Assembly (NCBI RefSeq): GCF_022179465.1 | Contig: NZ_BPQV01000015.1 | Coordinates: forward strand, 1 to 64,000 | Reading direction: 5' to 3' | Length of the DNA stretch: 64,000 nucleotides | Source of the DNA: Methylobacterium organophilum | GTDB taxonomy: Bacteria > Pseudomonadota > Alphaproteobacteria > Rhizobiales > Beijerinckiaceae | Part shown: piece after piece, positions 51,723 through 60,764 of the stretch | Layout: each line of letters begins with the position of its first letter | How positions within the stretch are numbered: position 1 is the stretch's first letter | Made by a program: the position numbers and the translations under genes | The notes under the pieces: model-generated | Databases searched by the model: none | Seen by the model: only the letters and a program-made list of their open reading frames with translations | Told to the model about the DNA's origin: nothing

Positions 51723-53155
51723 TCCGTGCGCGCCGGCTCAACGCCTGGGCCAAGGCCCTGGCCGGTGAGACCACGGGCAGTCTCACCGTCTTGGCTGCCC
51801 TCGCCATGATCCCCATTCTCGGCTTCATCGGCCTGGGCATCGAGTACGGCATGGCGGTGACGAACAAGACGCGGCTCGACAATGCGGCGGATGCCGCGGC
51901 GCTTTCCGCTGTCGTGACGGCAAAGGCCTATGTCGCCGCAAACGCGAACCAACCCGGTGTCATCGACGCCGCTCTGATCGCTGGCCAGAACCAAGCCATC
52001 AAGGTGTTCAACATCAACGCCGGCGAGGTGCCGCTCACAGCGGTGTCCCTCGTGCCGCCTCAACTGCAGCGCAACGGCCAAACTTTGACGGTTACGCTCA
52101 CCTATACCGCGACCGTCCAGAATACGTTCGGCAAGCTGTTTATGCATCCGACGACGCCACTCGGAAATACGATCGTCGCGAAGGCAGATCTGGCGAGCTA
52201 CCTTGATTTCTATTTGATGGTCGATGTGTCGGGATCGATGGGACTTCCGTCGACCGAGCCTGGCATGCAGGCTTTGGGCCGCGACAACCACGACATGTGG
52301 TTCGATTACCAACAGGGGTGTCAGTTCGCCTGTCATTTCGTCAACACGAACGGCTGGAACCTGGCAGCCGGCAAGATTCAGCTGCGCTCGGATGCCGTGA
52401 ACAATGCCGTCTGTGCGCTTCTCAAGCGGGCCTCGGTCCAGGTCGTCCCCAACCAATATCGGATCGGGATCTACCCGTTCATCAATGACTTGGTGACACT
52501 CGTGCCATTGAACGACACTTCGGCCTCACTCAATGCCCTGAAGGCGGCTGCCGATTGTACCAGTTCGTGGCCCCTGGCCTTCACCAAACTCCTGGATACC
52601 GGCACGACGCAGTTCTACACCAACGGCGATCCCGGCACCGGCACCGGAAGTGGCGGAACGCATTTCGAAAACGCGCTGCCGCGGATGCGGCAGACCATCA
52701 AAACCATCGGCGACGGCACGAGTTCGAAGAACTCCAAACCCTTCGTGTTTCTCATTACCGACGGCATGCAGAATTACCAGACCTATTCGACTGTCAAGAA
52801 CGGTAGATACGCCTACGCCGGAAATCCCTCTGAGTTCAAATGGTATGGGCCGTCTTCCTTCGATGGCTCGAAGCCTGCAGCGATCGATCCAAGATATTGC
52901 GATGATCTAAAGAGGTCTGGCATCATAGTATCGATATTATATATACCATATATTACGATAAATTATAAACCAAATCATGGGTATATTTCGGAAGAAAATG
53001 GGAAGGTCAATAAAATTAGCCCGACCCTTTCTAACCCGCTTCGCGCCTGTGCCTCACCGGATTACTTCTATACAGCCAATACGCCGGAAGATATCACGGC
53101 CTCTTTGAACGCGATGTTCGAGCACGCCTTGAAGGGCGTCCGTCTCTCGAAGTGA
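51707..53155 (+). CDS. TadG-like protein with von Willebrand factor A domain
   Basis: 482 residues. The N-terminus has the Tad transmembrane segment (LTVLAALAMIPILGFIGLGIEYG) followed by KTRLDNAADAAALSAV, typical of TadG. From about residue 165 it carries a VWA domain with MIDAS motif DVSGSMG and later ITDG; several cysteines are spread through the domain. It overlaps the preceding gene by 16 bases. VWA TadG proteins occur as tip or assembly factors of Tad pili. The C-terminal coding region (52926-52990) is unusually A/T-rich for this genome, suggesting recent acquisition. Confidence 0.85.
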   Translation: MPRLLIRARRLNAWAKALAGETTGSLTVLAALAMIPILGFIGLGIEYGMAVTNKTRLDNAADAAALSAVVTAKAYVAANANQPGVIDAALIAGQNQAIKVFNINAGEVPLTAVSLVPPQLQRNGQTLTVTLTYTATVQNTFGKLFMHPTTPLGNTIVAKADLASYLDFYLMVDVSGSMGLPSTEPGMQALGRDNHDMWFDYQQGCQFACHFVNTNGWNLAAGKIQLRSDAVNNAVCALLKRASVQVVPNQYRIGIYPFINDLVTLVPLNDTSASLNALKAAADCTSSWPLAFTKLLDTGTTQFYTNGDPGTGTGSGGTHFENALPRMRQTIKTIGDGTSSKNSKPFVFLITDGMQNYQTYSTVKNGRYAYAGNPSEFKWYGPSSFDGSKPAAIDPRYCDDLKRSGIIVSILYIPYITINYKPNHGYISEENGKVNKISPTLSNPLRACASPDYFYTANTPEDITASLNAMFEHALKGVRLSK

Positions 53156-53379
53156 GCCTCTCCGGCTGTCGCGGTCCGCTGAAGCGAAGCCTCGGAGCCT
53201 CGGAGCCGCGCAGCCTCGGCAGCGGGAAGAACCAGATCGACGCCGATGTCGGTAGTGCGAGCCTTCGCCGGCTTGATCGGGAGGGCCAGGGACGGCAAGC
53301 AGATCCCCGGGAAACGCTTCCGCGGCTTCCCGGGCCCGCTCGACGGACGGGCGCCCGCCTCACCCGAACGATCGGCCGG

Positions 53380-54606
53380 ATGCCCTCCAACACGCACGTC
53401 CCCTCCGACCACGCCCGTGCCGGCGCCGTCTCTCCCGGTCCGGTGCGCGAGCGATACGATGCCCTCGTCGCTGCGGGCAGCATCGAGCGCGATCCGGCGC
53501 AGATCCGCCTGATCCAGGTTCTCGACCGGCTGGTGCAGGATCTGGAACGCCGCCGTCGAGCGAAGAAGGGCGGTGCCCTGGGCTGGCTGTTCGGGCGCAA
53601 GGACGACGACGCAGGGCCGCCGAAGGGGCTGTACATCTGGGGCTCGGTCGGCCGCGGCAAGACCATGCTGATGGACCTGTTCTGCGAGGTCGCTCCCGGG
53701 CGGAAGCGGCGCGTTCATTTCCACGGCTTCCTGGCGGATGCGCATGAGCGCATCCACGCTCACCGGCAGGCGCTCAAGCGCGGCGAGGTGAAGGGCGACG
53801 ACCCGATCCCGCCCGTCGCCGAGGCCATGGCGGCGGAGGCGAGCCTGCTCTGCTTCGACGAATTCACGGTGACCGACATCGCCGACGCGATGATCCTCGG
53901 CCGCCTGTTCGGGGCCCTGTTCAAGCACGGGGTCACCGTGGTTGCGACCTCCAACGTCGAGCCCGACCGGCTTTACGAGGGCGGCCTCAACCGGGCGCTG
54001 TTCCTGCCCTTCGTCAAGGAGCTGAAGAGCCGCGTCGAGATCGTGCGGCTCGATTCGCGCACGGATTTCCGGCTGGAGAAGCTCGGCGGCGCCTCCGTCT
54101 ACCACGTGCCGGCGGATGCGGCGGCCGAGGCGGCCCTCGACAAGGCCTTCAAGGCGCTCACTGGCCGGACCAGGGGCAATCCCACCACCCTCAAGGTGAA
54201 GGGCCGCGAGGTCGCGGTGCCGGAGGAGGCGGCCGGCGTTGCCCGCTTCGGCTTCGCCGATCTCTGCGCCAAGCCGCTCGGCGCCTCGGACTACATGGCG
54301 ATCGCCGGGGCCTTCCACACGGTGATCCTCGCCGGCATCCCGGTGATGGGGGAGGCCAACCGCAACGAGGCCAAGCGCTTCATCACCCTCGTCGACACGC
54401 TCTACGACGCGCATGTGAAGCTCGTGGCCTCGGCGCAGGCCGAGGCGCAGGAGCTCTACACGGCCAAGGAGGGCCGGGAAGCCTTCGAGTTTGACCGCAC
54501 GGTCTCGCGCCTGATCGAGATGCGCTCGACCGAGTATCTCGCCATGCCCCACGGCGCCGGGGATTCGAGCGCGTCCGGGTCGAGCGCCGGTCTCGTCGAG
54601 ACCTGA
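53380..54606 (+). CDS. zapE: Cell division protein ZapE (AFG1-like ATPase)
   Basis: 408 residues of the AFG1/ZapE AAA ATPase family, in bacteria linked to Z-ring constriction during division. Walker A is IWGSVGRGKTMLMDLF, Walker B LLCFDEFTVTDIADAMI, with ATSNVEPDRLYEGGLNRALFLPF downstream. Length is normal for the alphaproteobacterial family. The ATG at 53380 has only a weak upstream site; the 220 bases before it hold short GCCTCGGA direct repeats but no gene. Confidence 0.93.
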   Translation: MPSNTHVPSDHARAGAVSPGPVRERYDALVAAGSIERDPAQIRLIQVLDRLVQDLERRRRAKKGGALGWLFGRKDDDAGPPKGLYIWGSVGRGKTMLMDLFCEVAPGRKRRVHFHGFLADAHERIHAHRQALKRGEVKGDDPIPPVAEAMAAEASLLCFDEFTVTDIADAMILGRLFGALFKHGVTVVATSNVEPDRLYEGGLNRALFLPFVKELKSRVEIVRLDSRTDFRLEKLGGASVYHVPADAAAEAALDKAFKALTGRTRGNPTTLKVKGREVAVPEEAAGVARFGFADLCAKPLGASDYMAIAGAFHTVILAGIPVMGEANRNEAKRFITLVDTLYDAHVKLVASAQAEAQELYTAKEGREAFEFDRTVSRLIEMRSTEYLAMPHGAGDSSASGSSAGLVET

Positions 54607-54708
54607 GCGCGGTGCCGGCGCCTGTCCACGACAGCCGGCGCGGATATATTCCCCGCCATCTGGCGGCTTAGAAGGCTCGAGCGTCGGATTGCGCTGGAGG
54701 TCCCGTCG

Positions 54709-57684
54709 ATGCCCGCCCCGATCGCAGCCCTGCGCCGCCGCTTCCGGCGGCAGTCGCGGGTTCCGGCGGCCTTCGTCAACTCGCCGCTCGCCTTCGGCCT
54801 GATGATCCTCGCCCTGCTCGCGGCGGGCTGGAATTACCTCGTCGGAGAATCGAGCCGCGAGCGGGTGCGGCAGGCCAACGAGGTGCTGATCGAGGTCGAG
54901 CGCCTGTTCTCCGCGATCAAGGACCTGGAGACGGGGGAGCGCGGCTTCGTGATCGTGGGCGGCGAGAACTATCTCGGCCCCTACGAAGGCGCGCGGGAAG
55001 CGATCGCGAAGAGTCGGGCGGTGTTGCGGGAGATTACCCATGGCGCGCCGAGCTCGCCTCTGACCGGGGGACGTACGCTCAATACCTTGGTCGACGAGAA
55101 GCTCGCCTTCGCCGCGAAGGCGGTGGCCCTGCGCCGCGAAGCCGGCTTCGAAGCCGCCACGGAGTTCGTGCGCACCGGCGAGGGCAAGCGCATCATGGAC
55201 GCGATCCGCGCCGAGGTCGGCCTGATCCGCGCGCACCTCGCCGCCCGGATCGGCGAGATCGAGCGCAAGGACCGCCTGCGCGGCCTCGTCCTGGCGCTGC
55301 TGACCGGGGCCGCCGCCTGGAGCGCCGTGATCCTGCTCGCCGGGCTGCTGCTGCTGCGCCGCAAGGAGGGGATGCGGATGTCGGCGCTCCTCGACGGCGT
55401 CCTGGAGAACGCCCCCGTGGGCCTCGGCTTCCTCGACCGCGCCCTCAAGCTGCAGCACATGAACCGGACGCTCGAGATCATGAGCGGGCGCGGCCTCGGG
55501 GCGAGCCTCGACCGGCCGGTCTGGGCGGCCGTGCCGGCGCTGGAGGAGATGCTCTCCGCGCCCCTCAATGCGGCCCTGACCCACGGCCTCGTCACCTCCG
55601 ATGTCGACGTGCCCGTGCCGACGCCGAGCGCCCCGGGCGGGGTGCGCCGCTTCGTGATGAGCTTCTATCCCCTCCAGGTGAAGGCCGAGGATGGCGGCGC
55701 GGAGATCGAGGGCGTCGGCCTCGTCGTCTCGGACGAGACCCTGCGGCGCCAGGCCGAGGCCGAGACCCGGCGCAGCGAGGAGCGCTTCCGCTCCCTCGTG
55801 GAGGCGACCGCCTCCATCGTCTGGTCGGCCCATCCCGACGGCAGTCTCGCCCCCCGCCAGGCCGACTGGACCCGCTTCACCGGCCAGGACGAGGCCGCCT
55901 ATGCCGGGGCGGGCTGGCTCGAGGCCGTGCATCCCGACGACCGGGAGCAGACCCGGGCCGCCTGGGCGCAGGCCATGGCCGACTCGGGCTTCTACGAGAA
56001 CGCGCACCGCCTGCGCCGGCACGACGGCGTCTACCGCCACATGCTCGCCCGCGCGGTGCCCATCCTCGGCGAGGACGGCGCGATCCGCGAATGGGTCGGC
56101 ACCCATGCCGACGTGAGCGAGCAGAAGGAGGCGGCCCTCGCCATCGCCGCGGCCAAGGAGGCGGCGGAGGAGGCGAACGCGGCCAAAAGCCAGTTCATCG
56201 CCAATATGAGCCACGAGCTGCGCACGCCCCTCTCGGCGGTGATCGGCTATGCCGAGATGCTGCAGGAGGAGCTGGAGGATCTCGGCGAGCCGCAGCTCAC
56301 CGCCGACATGCGCAAGATCGAGTCGAACGCCCGCCACCTCCTCGGCCTGATCAACGACGTGCTCGACCTGTCCAAGATCGAGGCCGAGCGCATGGAGGTC
56401 TTCCCCGAGGCCTTCGCCGTGGACGAGGCCCTGCGCGAGGTCGCGGCCTCGGTCGAGGGGCTGATCGCCAAGAAGGGCAACGCCTTCGAGCTCGCCATCG
56501 CCCGCGACGTCGGCATGGCCTACACCGACCAGACCAAGCTGCGGCAATGCCTCGTCAATCTGCTCGGCAACGCCGCGAAGTTCACGGAAGGCGGAACGGT
56601 GCGGCTGGAGGCGGAGCGCCGGCGCGAGGGCGGCACCACCTGGCTGGTCCTGCGCGTGGCCGATACCGGCATCGGCATGAGCGAGAGCCAGGTGGAGCGC
56701 CTGTTCGAGCGCTTCACCCAGGCCGACGCCTCCACCACCCGCCGTTTCGGCGGCACCGGCCTCGGCCTCTCCCTCACCCGCGCCTTCGCCCAGATGCTCG
56801 GCGGCGAGGTCGGCGTCGCGAGCAAGGAGGGGGAGGGCACCACCTTCACCCTGCGCGTGCCCGCCCGCTATGCCGGGCCGGGCGACGTCCCCGCGCAGGC
56901 CCCCGCGGAGCCGGGCAGCGCCCCCGAATACGGTGAGCCCTCGGCGCCGCATGTGCTCGTGATCGACGACGACGCCTCGACCCGCGACCTGCTCGCCCGC
57001 TTCCTGGCCCGGGACGGCTACGCCGTCTCGACGGCCGGGGACGGCCGGGCCGGGCTGGAGCGCGCCCGGGCGCTCAGGCCCCGGGTCATCCTGCTCGACG
57101 TGACCATGCCCCTCATGGACGGCTGGTCCGTGCTGCGGGCCCTGCGGGCCGATCCGGCCCTTGCCGAGATCCCGGTCATCATGGTGACCGTGCTCGACGA
57201 GCAGCACCTCGCCTTCTCCCTGGGCGCCACCGACTACCTGCACAAGCCGATCGAGTGGTCCGCCCTCAAGGAGACCATGGACCGCTTCCGCCCCAATGGC
57301 GGGGGCGGCCCCGTCCTCGTCGTCGACGACGATGCGGAGGCCCGCGAGCGCATGGAGAAGGTGCTCCTCCGGGAAGGATTCGCCGTGCGCTGCGCCGAGC
57401 ACGGCAAGGCCGGCCTGGAGGCGGTCGAGGCGGAGCGGCCCTGCCTGATCCTGCTCGACCTGATGATGCCCGAGCTCGACGGCTTCGGCTTCCTGCGCGG
57501 CTTGCGCGCCCGTCCCGAATGGCGCGACATCCCGGTCGTGATCCTGACCGCCAAGGATGTCAGCGCCGACGATCGCCGCCGCCTCGCCGGCCAGGCCGAC
57601 CGCGTGATCCGGAAGGGCGCCCTGAGCCTGTCGGATCTCGCCCAGGAGGTGCGGGACCTCGTCCCCGCCGCCCCCGCCGCATGA
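54709..57684 (+). CDS. Hybrid sensor histidine kinase: CHASE3, PAS, kinase, two receivers
   Basis: 991 residues. Domains in order: transmembrane helix (SPLAFGLMILALLAAGWNYL), CHASE3 sensor (about 45-180), second transmembrane helix, PAS-like region (about 225-340), PAS (about 350-475), HisKA with phospho-His502 in ANMSHELRTPLSA, HATPase, then two receivers with phosphoacceptor Asp797 (LLDVTMP) and Asp917 (LLDLMMP). DTGIGMSESQVERLF and GGTGLGLSL mark an intact ATP site. GGAGG precedes the ATG. Double receivers suggest intramolecular phosphorelay or output to a separate phosphotransfer protein, none of which is adjacent. The ligand sensed by CHASE3 is unknown. Confidence 0.93.
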   Translation: MPAPIAALRRRFRRQSRVPAAFVNSPLAFGLMILALLAAGWNYLVGESSRERVRQANEVLIEVERLFSAIKDLETGERGFVIVGGENYLGPYEGAREAIAKSRAVLREITHGAPSSPLTGGRTLNTLVDEKLAFAAKAVALRREAGFEAATEFVRTGEGKRIMDAIRAEVGLIRAHLAARIGEIERKDRLRGLVLALLTGAAAWSAVILLAGLLLLRRKEGMRMSALLDGVLENAPVGLGFLDRALKLQHMNRTLEIMSGRGLGASLDRPVWAAVPALEEMLSAPLNAALTHGLVTSDVDVPVPTPSAPGGVRRFVMSFYPLQVKAEDGGAEIEGVGLVVSDETLRRQAEAETRRSEERFRSLVEATASIVWSAHPDGSLAPRQADWTRFTGQDEAAYAGAGWLEAVHPDDREQTRAAWAQAMADSGFYENAHRLRRHDGVYRHMLARAVPILGEDGAIREWVGTHADVSEQKEAALAIAAAKEAAEEANAAKSQFIANMSHELRTPLSAVIGYAEMLQEELEDLGEPQLTADMRKIESNARHLLGLINDVLDLSKIEAERMEVFPEAFAVDEALREVAASVEGLIAKKGNAFELAIARDVGMAYTDQTKLRQCLVNLLGNAAKFTEGGTVRLEAERRREGGTTWLVLRVADTGIGMSESQVERLFERFTQADASTTRRFGGTGLGLSLTRAFAQMLGGEVGVASKEGEGTTFTLRVPARYAGPGDVPAQAPAEPGSAPEYGEPSAPHVLVIDDDASTRDLLARFLARDGYAVSTAGDGRAGLERARALRPRVILLDVTMPLMDGWSVLRALRADPALAEIPVIMVTVLDEQHLAFSLGATDYLHKPIEWSALKETMDRFRPNGGGGPVLVVDDDAEARERMEKVLLREGFAVRCAEHGKAGLEAVEAERPCLILLDLMMPELDGFGFLRGLRARPEWRDIPVVILTAKDVSADDRRRLAGQADRVIRKGALSLSDLAQEVRDLVPAAPAA

Positions 57685-57715
57685 GCCTTCCGTCCGTGCC
57701 GGCCGCCCCCCGCCG

Positions 57716-59482
57716 ATGACCCTCGACCAGGCCCTCGCCTTCGGCGTGATCGGCGTCACCATCGTCCTGTTCGTCTCGGGGCGGCTCGCCTACGATCTCG
57801 TCGCCCTGCTCGCGTTGCTCGCCGGCCTCGTCACCGGCGTGGTGAAGCCGGCCGACGCCTTCAGCGGCTTCTCGGACGACGTGGTGATCATCGTGGCGAG
57901 CGCGCTGCTGATCTCGGCGGCGGTCTCCCGCTCCGGCGCCGTCGAGACCGCGATGCGGCCGCTCCTGCCCTATCTGCGCACCCCGGCGAGCCAGGTCCCG
58001 GTGCTCTGCGCCGTGGTGATGGCGCTCGCGGCCCTGACCGAGGGGGTCGGCGTGCTCGCCCTGTTCATGCCGGTCGCCCTGCAGCTCGCCCGCCGCACCG
58101 GCACCCCGCCGGCCCTGCTCCTGATGCCGATGGCCTTCGCCTCGCTGATCGGCGGGCTGATCACGCTGGTGGGCTCCTCCACCAACGTGGTGCTCTCCAA
58201 GGTGCGCGTGGACATCGTGGGCAAGCCCTTCGCGATGTTCGACTTCACCCCCGTGGGCCTGAGCCTCGGGCTGATCTTCCTCCTCTTCGTGAGCCTCGCC
58301 TACCGCCTGCTGCCGCGGGACCGGCGCCCGGCCGGGTCGCTCGCCGATGCCATGCGGCTCGCCGCCTACACCACCGAGGCGCGGCTGCCCGCGGCCTCCC
58401 CCCTGGTCGGCGCCACGATCCGGGAGCTGGAGGCGCTGGCGGAGGGCGGGGTCGTGATCGGAACGGTGATCCGCGAGCGCTTCCGCCGCTACGTGCCGAC
58501 GCCGGACTGGCGGCTCAGGGACGGCGACATCCTGCTCCTCGAAGGGGAGCCGGAGGATCTGGAGCGCCTCGTCGCCCGCGCCCGGCTGGAGCTGGTGGGC
58601 GCGGCCCCCGTGGACGGCCCGGTGGGGGTGGTCGAGGCCGTGGTGCCCGAGGGCTCGCCCCTCGACGGGGTGAAGGCGGGGGCCGCCGATCTGGAGGGCA
58701 CTCTCGGTGTCGGCCTGATCGCCGTCAGCCGCAGCGGCGCGGCCCTGAGCGGCCGGCTCGCCAGCCGGCGCCTTCGCGCGGGCGACGTCGTCGTCCTGCG
58801 CGGGCCCGATGCCCGGATGCCCCATGCCCTCGCCGAGCTGCGCCTGCTGCCGCTGGCCGAGCGCAGCATCGCCCTCGGCCATAGCCGCCGGGGATACCTG
58901 CCGATCGCGGTGCTCGGCCTCGCCATGCTGGCCGTCGCCTTCGACCTCGTGCCGGTGGCGATCGCCTTCTTCGCCGCGGCGACCGCCCTGCTGGTGCTGC
59001 GGGTGATGACCATGCGCGAGGCCTACGAGACGGTCGACTGGTCGGTGATCGTGCTGATCGGCGCCCTGATCCCCGTGGCGGAGGCGGTGCGCACCACCGG
59101 CGGCACCGACCTGATCGCGGCGTCGATGCAGGGCCTCGTGCAGCACCTGCCGCCGGTCGCCACCCTGGCGCTCGTGATGGTGACGGCGATGCTGGTCACG
59201 CCCTTCCTCAACAATGCCGCGACCGTGCTCGTGGTGGCGCCGATCGGCGCGAGCCTCGCGGCGCGGCTCGGGCTCGACCCGGATCCCTTCCTGATGGCGG
59301 TGGCGGTGGGGGCGACCTGCGATTTCCTCACGCCGGTCGGCAATCCCTCGAATTCGCTGGTGATGGGGCCTGCGGGCTATCGCTTCGGCGACTATGCCCG
59401 GCTCGGCTTGCCCCTCGTCGTGCTGATGATCGCGGCCGGCACCGGCCTGATCGCCCTGATCTGGCCGCTCGGAGGACATTGA
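57716..59482 (+). CDS. SLC13/DASS-type anion permease with RCK_C domains
   Basis: 588 residues: N-terminal permease half with ITLVGSSTNVVLSK, a central cytoplasmic region with two RCK_C/TrkA_C-type domains (about 205-375), and the C-terminal half with TPFLNNAATVLVVAPIG and TPVGNPSNSLVMGPAGY. These paired SN(T/S) hairpin motifs are the sodium/substrate sites of divalent-anion:sodium symporters. Substrate could be sulfate, dicarboxylate or another anion. Start 57716 follows the kinase gene by 31 bases, so the two might be co-transcribed. Confidence 0.9.
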   Translation: MTLDQALAFGVIGVTIVLFVSGRLAYDLVALLALLAGLVTGVVKPADAFSGFSDDVVIIVASALLISAAVSRSGAVETAMRPLLPYLRTPASQVPVLCAVVMALAALTEGVGVLALFMPVALQLARRTGTPPALLLMPMAFASLIGGLITLVGSSTNVVLSKVRVDIVGKPFAMFDFTPVGLSLGLIFLLFVSLAYRLLPRDRRPAGSLADAMRLAAYTTEARLPAASPLVGATIRELEALAEGGVVIGTVIRERFRRYVPTPDWRLRDGDILLLEGEPEDLERLVARARLELVGAAPVDGPVGVVEAVVPEGSPLDGVKAGAADLEGTLGVGLIAVSRSGAALSGRLASRRLRAGDVVVLRGPDARMPHALAELRLLPLAERSIALGHSRRGYLPIAVLGLAMLAVAFDLVPVAIAFFAAATALLVLRVMTMREAYETVDWSVIVLIGALIPVAEAVRTTGGTDLIAASMQGLVQHLPPVATLALVMVTAMLVTPFLNNAATVLVVAPIGASLAARLGLDPDPFLMAVAVGATCDFLTPVGNPSNSLVMGPAGYRFGDYARLGLPLVVLMIAAGTGLIALIWPLGGH

Positions 59483-59485
59483 CGG

Positions 59486-60190
59486 ATGCGACGGCTCACC
59501 CGCTCCCGCGCCGCTGGCGCTTTCCCTTTCGCGGTGCCTGCCGTATGCCGCAGGGTGATCGTTGCGGCGCAATGCGCGGGTTCCGCACTCCTCGTCTTCG
59601 CCTGGCTCGGCGTGCTCCCGGCCGCGTCCGAGGGCGTGGCGAGCCCGGAGGCGCCCCGGACCAGGCCCGAGACCGCACGCTTGATCGAGACCCTGAGCGC
59701 AAGGCTGCTCGCCGCCCACAGCGCCACCGCGGTGCTGGAGGCCTGGTGCGCCGAGCGCGGCCTCGCCGACGACCCGCGCATCGTCGCCGTGCGGGTGCCC
59801 GGCATCGACAAGGCGCCCTCGCCGGAGCAGCGGGCGCGCCTTTCGGTCGGGCCGGACGAGCCGGTGCGCTACCGCCGGGTCCGGCTGACCTGCGGCCCCT
59901 ACGTCCTCTCGGAGGCCGACAACTGGTACGTGCCGGGCCGCCTCACCCCGGCGATGAACGCGATGCTCGACGGGACGCAGACGCCCTTCGGCCGGGTCGT
60001 CCGGCCCCTGGCGCCGACCCGGCGCAACCTGTCCCTGCGCATGCTCTGGAGCCCGGGGCGCGAGGCCGTCCCGGCCGCCGACGAACCGCTCTTCGCCGTG
60101 GAGGCGGTGCTCTCCACGGGCGAGGGTCTGGCCTTCTGCGAGGTGGCGGAGACCTATACCGGCGCCGTGCTCGCGCAGGTCCGGCGCTGA
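59486..60190 (+). CDS. Exported protein, possibly chorismate lyase-like fold
   Basis: 234 residues with an internal N-terminal signal segment (IVAAQCAGSALLVFAWLGVLPAAS). The mature part contains SEADNWYVPGRLTPAMNAMLDGTQTPFG, which resembles the UbiC chorismate-pyruvate lyase strand/loop, although UbiC is cytoplasmic and this product looks exported. So the link to the fold is tentative. It starts four bases after the anion permease gene and has GGAGG overlapping that gene's last codons, so it is probably in the same operon. Confidence 0.6.
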   Translation: MRRLTRSRAAGAFPFAVPAVCRRVIVAAQCAGSALLVFAWLGVLPAASEGVASPEAPRTRPETARLIETLSARLLAAHSATAVLEAWCAERGLADDPRIVAVRVPGIDKAPSPEQRARLSVGPDEPVRYRRVRLTCGPYVLSEADNWYVPGRLTPAMNAMLDGTQTPFGRVVRPLAPTRRNLSLRMLWSPGREAVPAADEPLFAVEAVLSTGEGLAFCEVAETYTGAVLAQVRR

Positions 60191-60272
60191 CGGGCGCGCC
60201 AGGGCCGGATCCGAGGAGGTTCCGCGGGACGCTTCGATCGCGCGGGCGAGGTCTACCCGGGCGTCGAAGCGC

Positions 60273-60305
60273 GGGTTGGCCCGTGGGTTGGCCCGTGGGT
60301 TGGCC
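60273..60305 (+). repeat. 12-bp tandem repeat
   Basis: GGGTTGGCCCGT occurs at 60273 and 60285, followed by a truncated GGGTTGGCC at 60297. It lies in the 253-base gap before the next small gene, where nothing else is recognised. Confidence 0.8.
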
Positions 60306-60443
60306 ATGGTGCTCGACAGGTTCTCGATGAAGCGGCCGGGCTGTCGCCGGGCCCTTCGTTCGCCCCGAAAGACCGGGGCGGGGGCGGGATGGACGCCGGG
60401 TGCCGGCGGGGCTATCCGGAAGGGCGCCCCACGGGACCTGCCC

Positions 60444-60752
60444 ATGAAAGCCCTGCTTCCCCTGCTCGGACTGCTCGCCGCCACCGGGGCCGTCGCCCAG
60501 GAGACCGTCCGCGACGGGCGCCCCTTCACCCCGGCCCTGAGCTGCGCCGCCGTGAAGCGGATCGTGGCCGAGCGCGGCCACGCGGTCCTGGCCACGAGCC
60601 CCAACGCCTACGAGACGGTCCATCTCGAGAGCGGGGCCTGCCGGGAGGAGGTCACGGCGGCGCCGGCCTTCGAGCCGACCCTGGACGATCCGAACTGCTT
60701 CGCGGGCTGGCGCTGCCGCCAGCGCGACAACGACGGCACCGGGGTTCGCTGA
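60444..60752 (+). CDS. Small exported Cys-containing protein
   Basis: 102 residues with a textbook signal peptide (LLPLLGLLAATGAVAQE). The mature part has four cysteines (LSCAAVK, GACREE, PNCFAGWRC) likely forming two disulfides, and a central RGHAVLATSPNAYETVHLESG. Similar small periplasmic proteins are widespread in Rhizobiales, without assigned function. The start is the only ATG fitting the signal peptide. It ends 12 bases before the convergent aroB stop. Confidence 0.7.
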   Translation: MKALLPLLGLLAATGAVAQETVRDGRPFTPALSCAAVKRIVAERGHAVLATSPNAYETVHLESGACREEVTAAPAFEPTLDDPNCFAGWRCRQRDNDGTGVR

Positions 60753-60764
60753 CGGCGAGGTCCC

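Noticed and set aside
53068-57762. A very long open frame (about 1560 codons) on the minus strand opposite zapE and the hybrid kinase
   Set aside because: In very GC-rich DNA the antisense of a real gene often stays open. Its translation is Gly/Ala/Arg/His-rich with no domain, while the plus strand encodes intact zapE and kinase motifs.
60191-60443. Minus-strand frame with ANPR repeats from the 12-bp tandem repeat
   Set aside because: No ribosome binding site, continues into antisense of the neighbouring exported-protein genes, and the repeat length (12) gives an in-frame pattern by chance.
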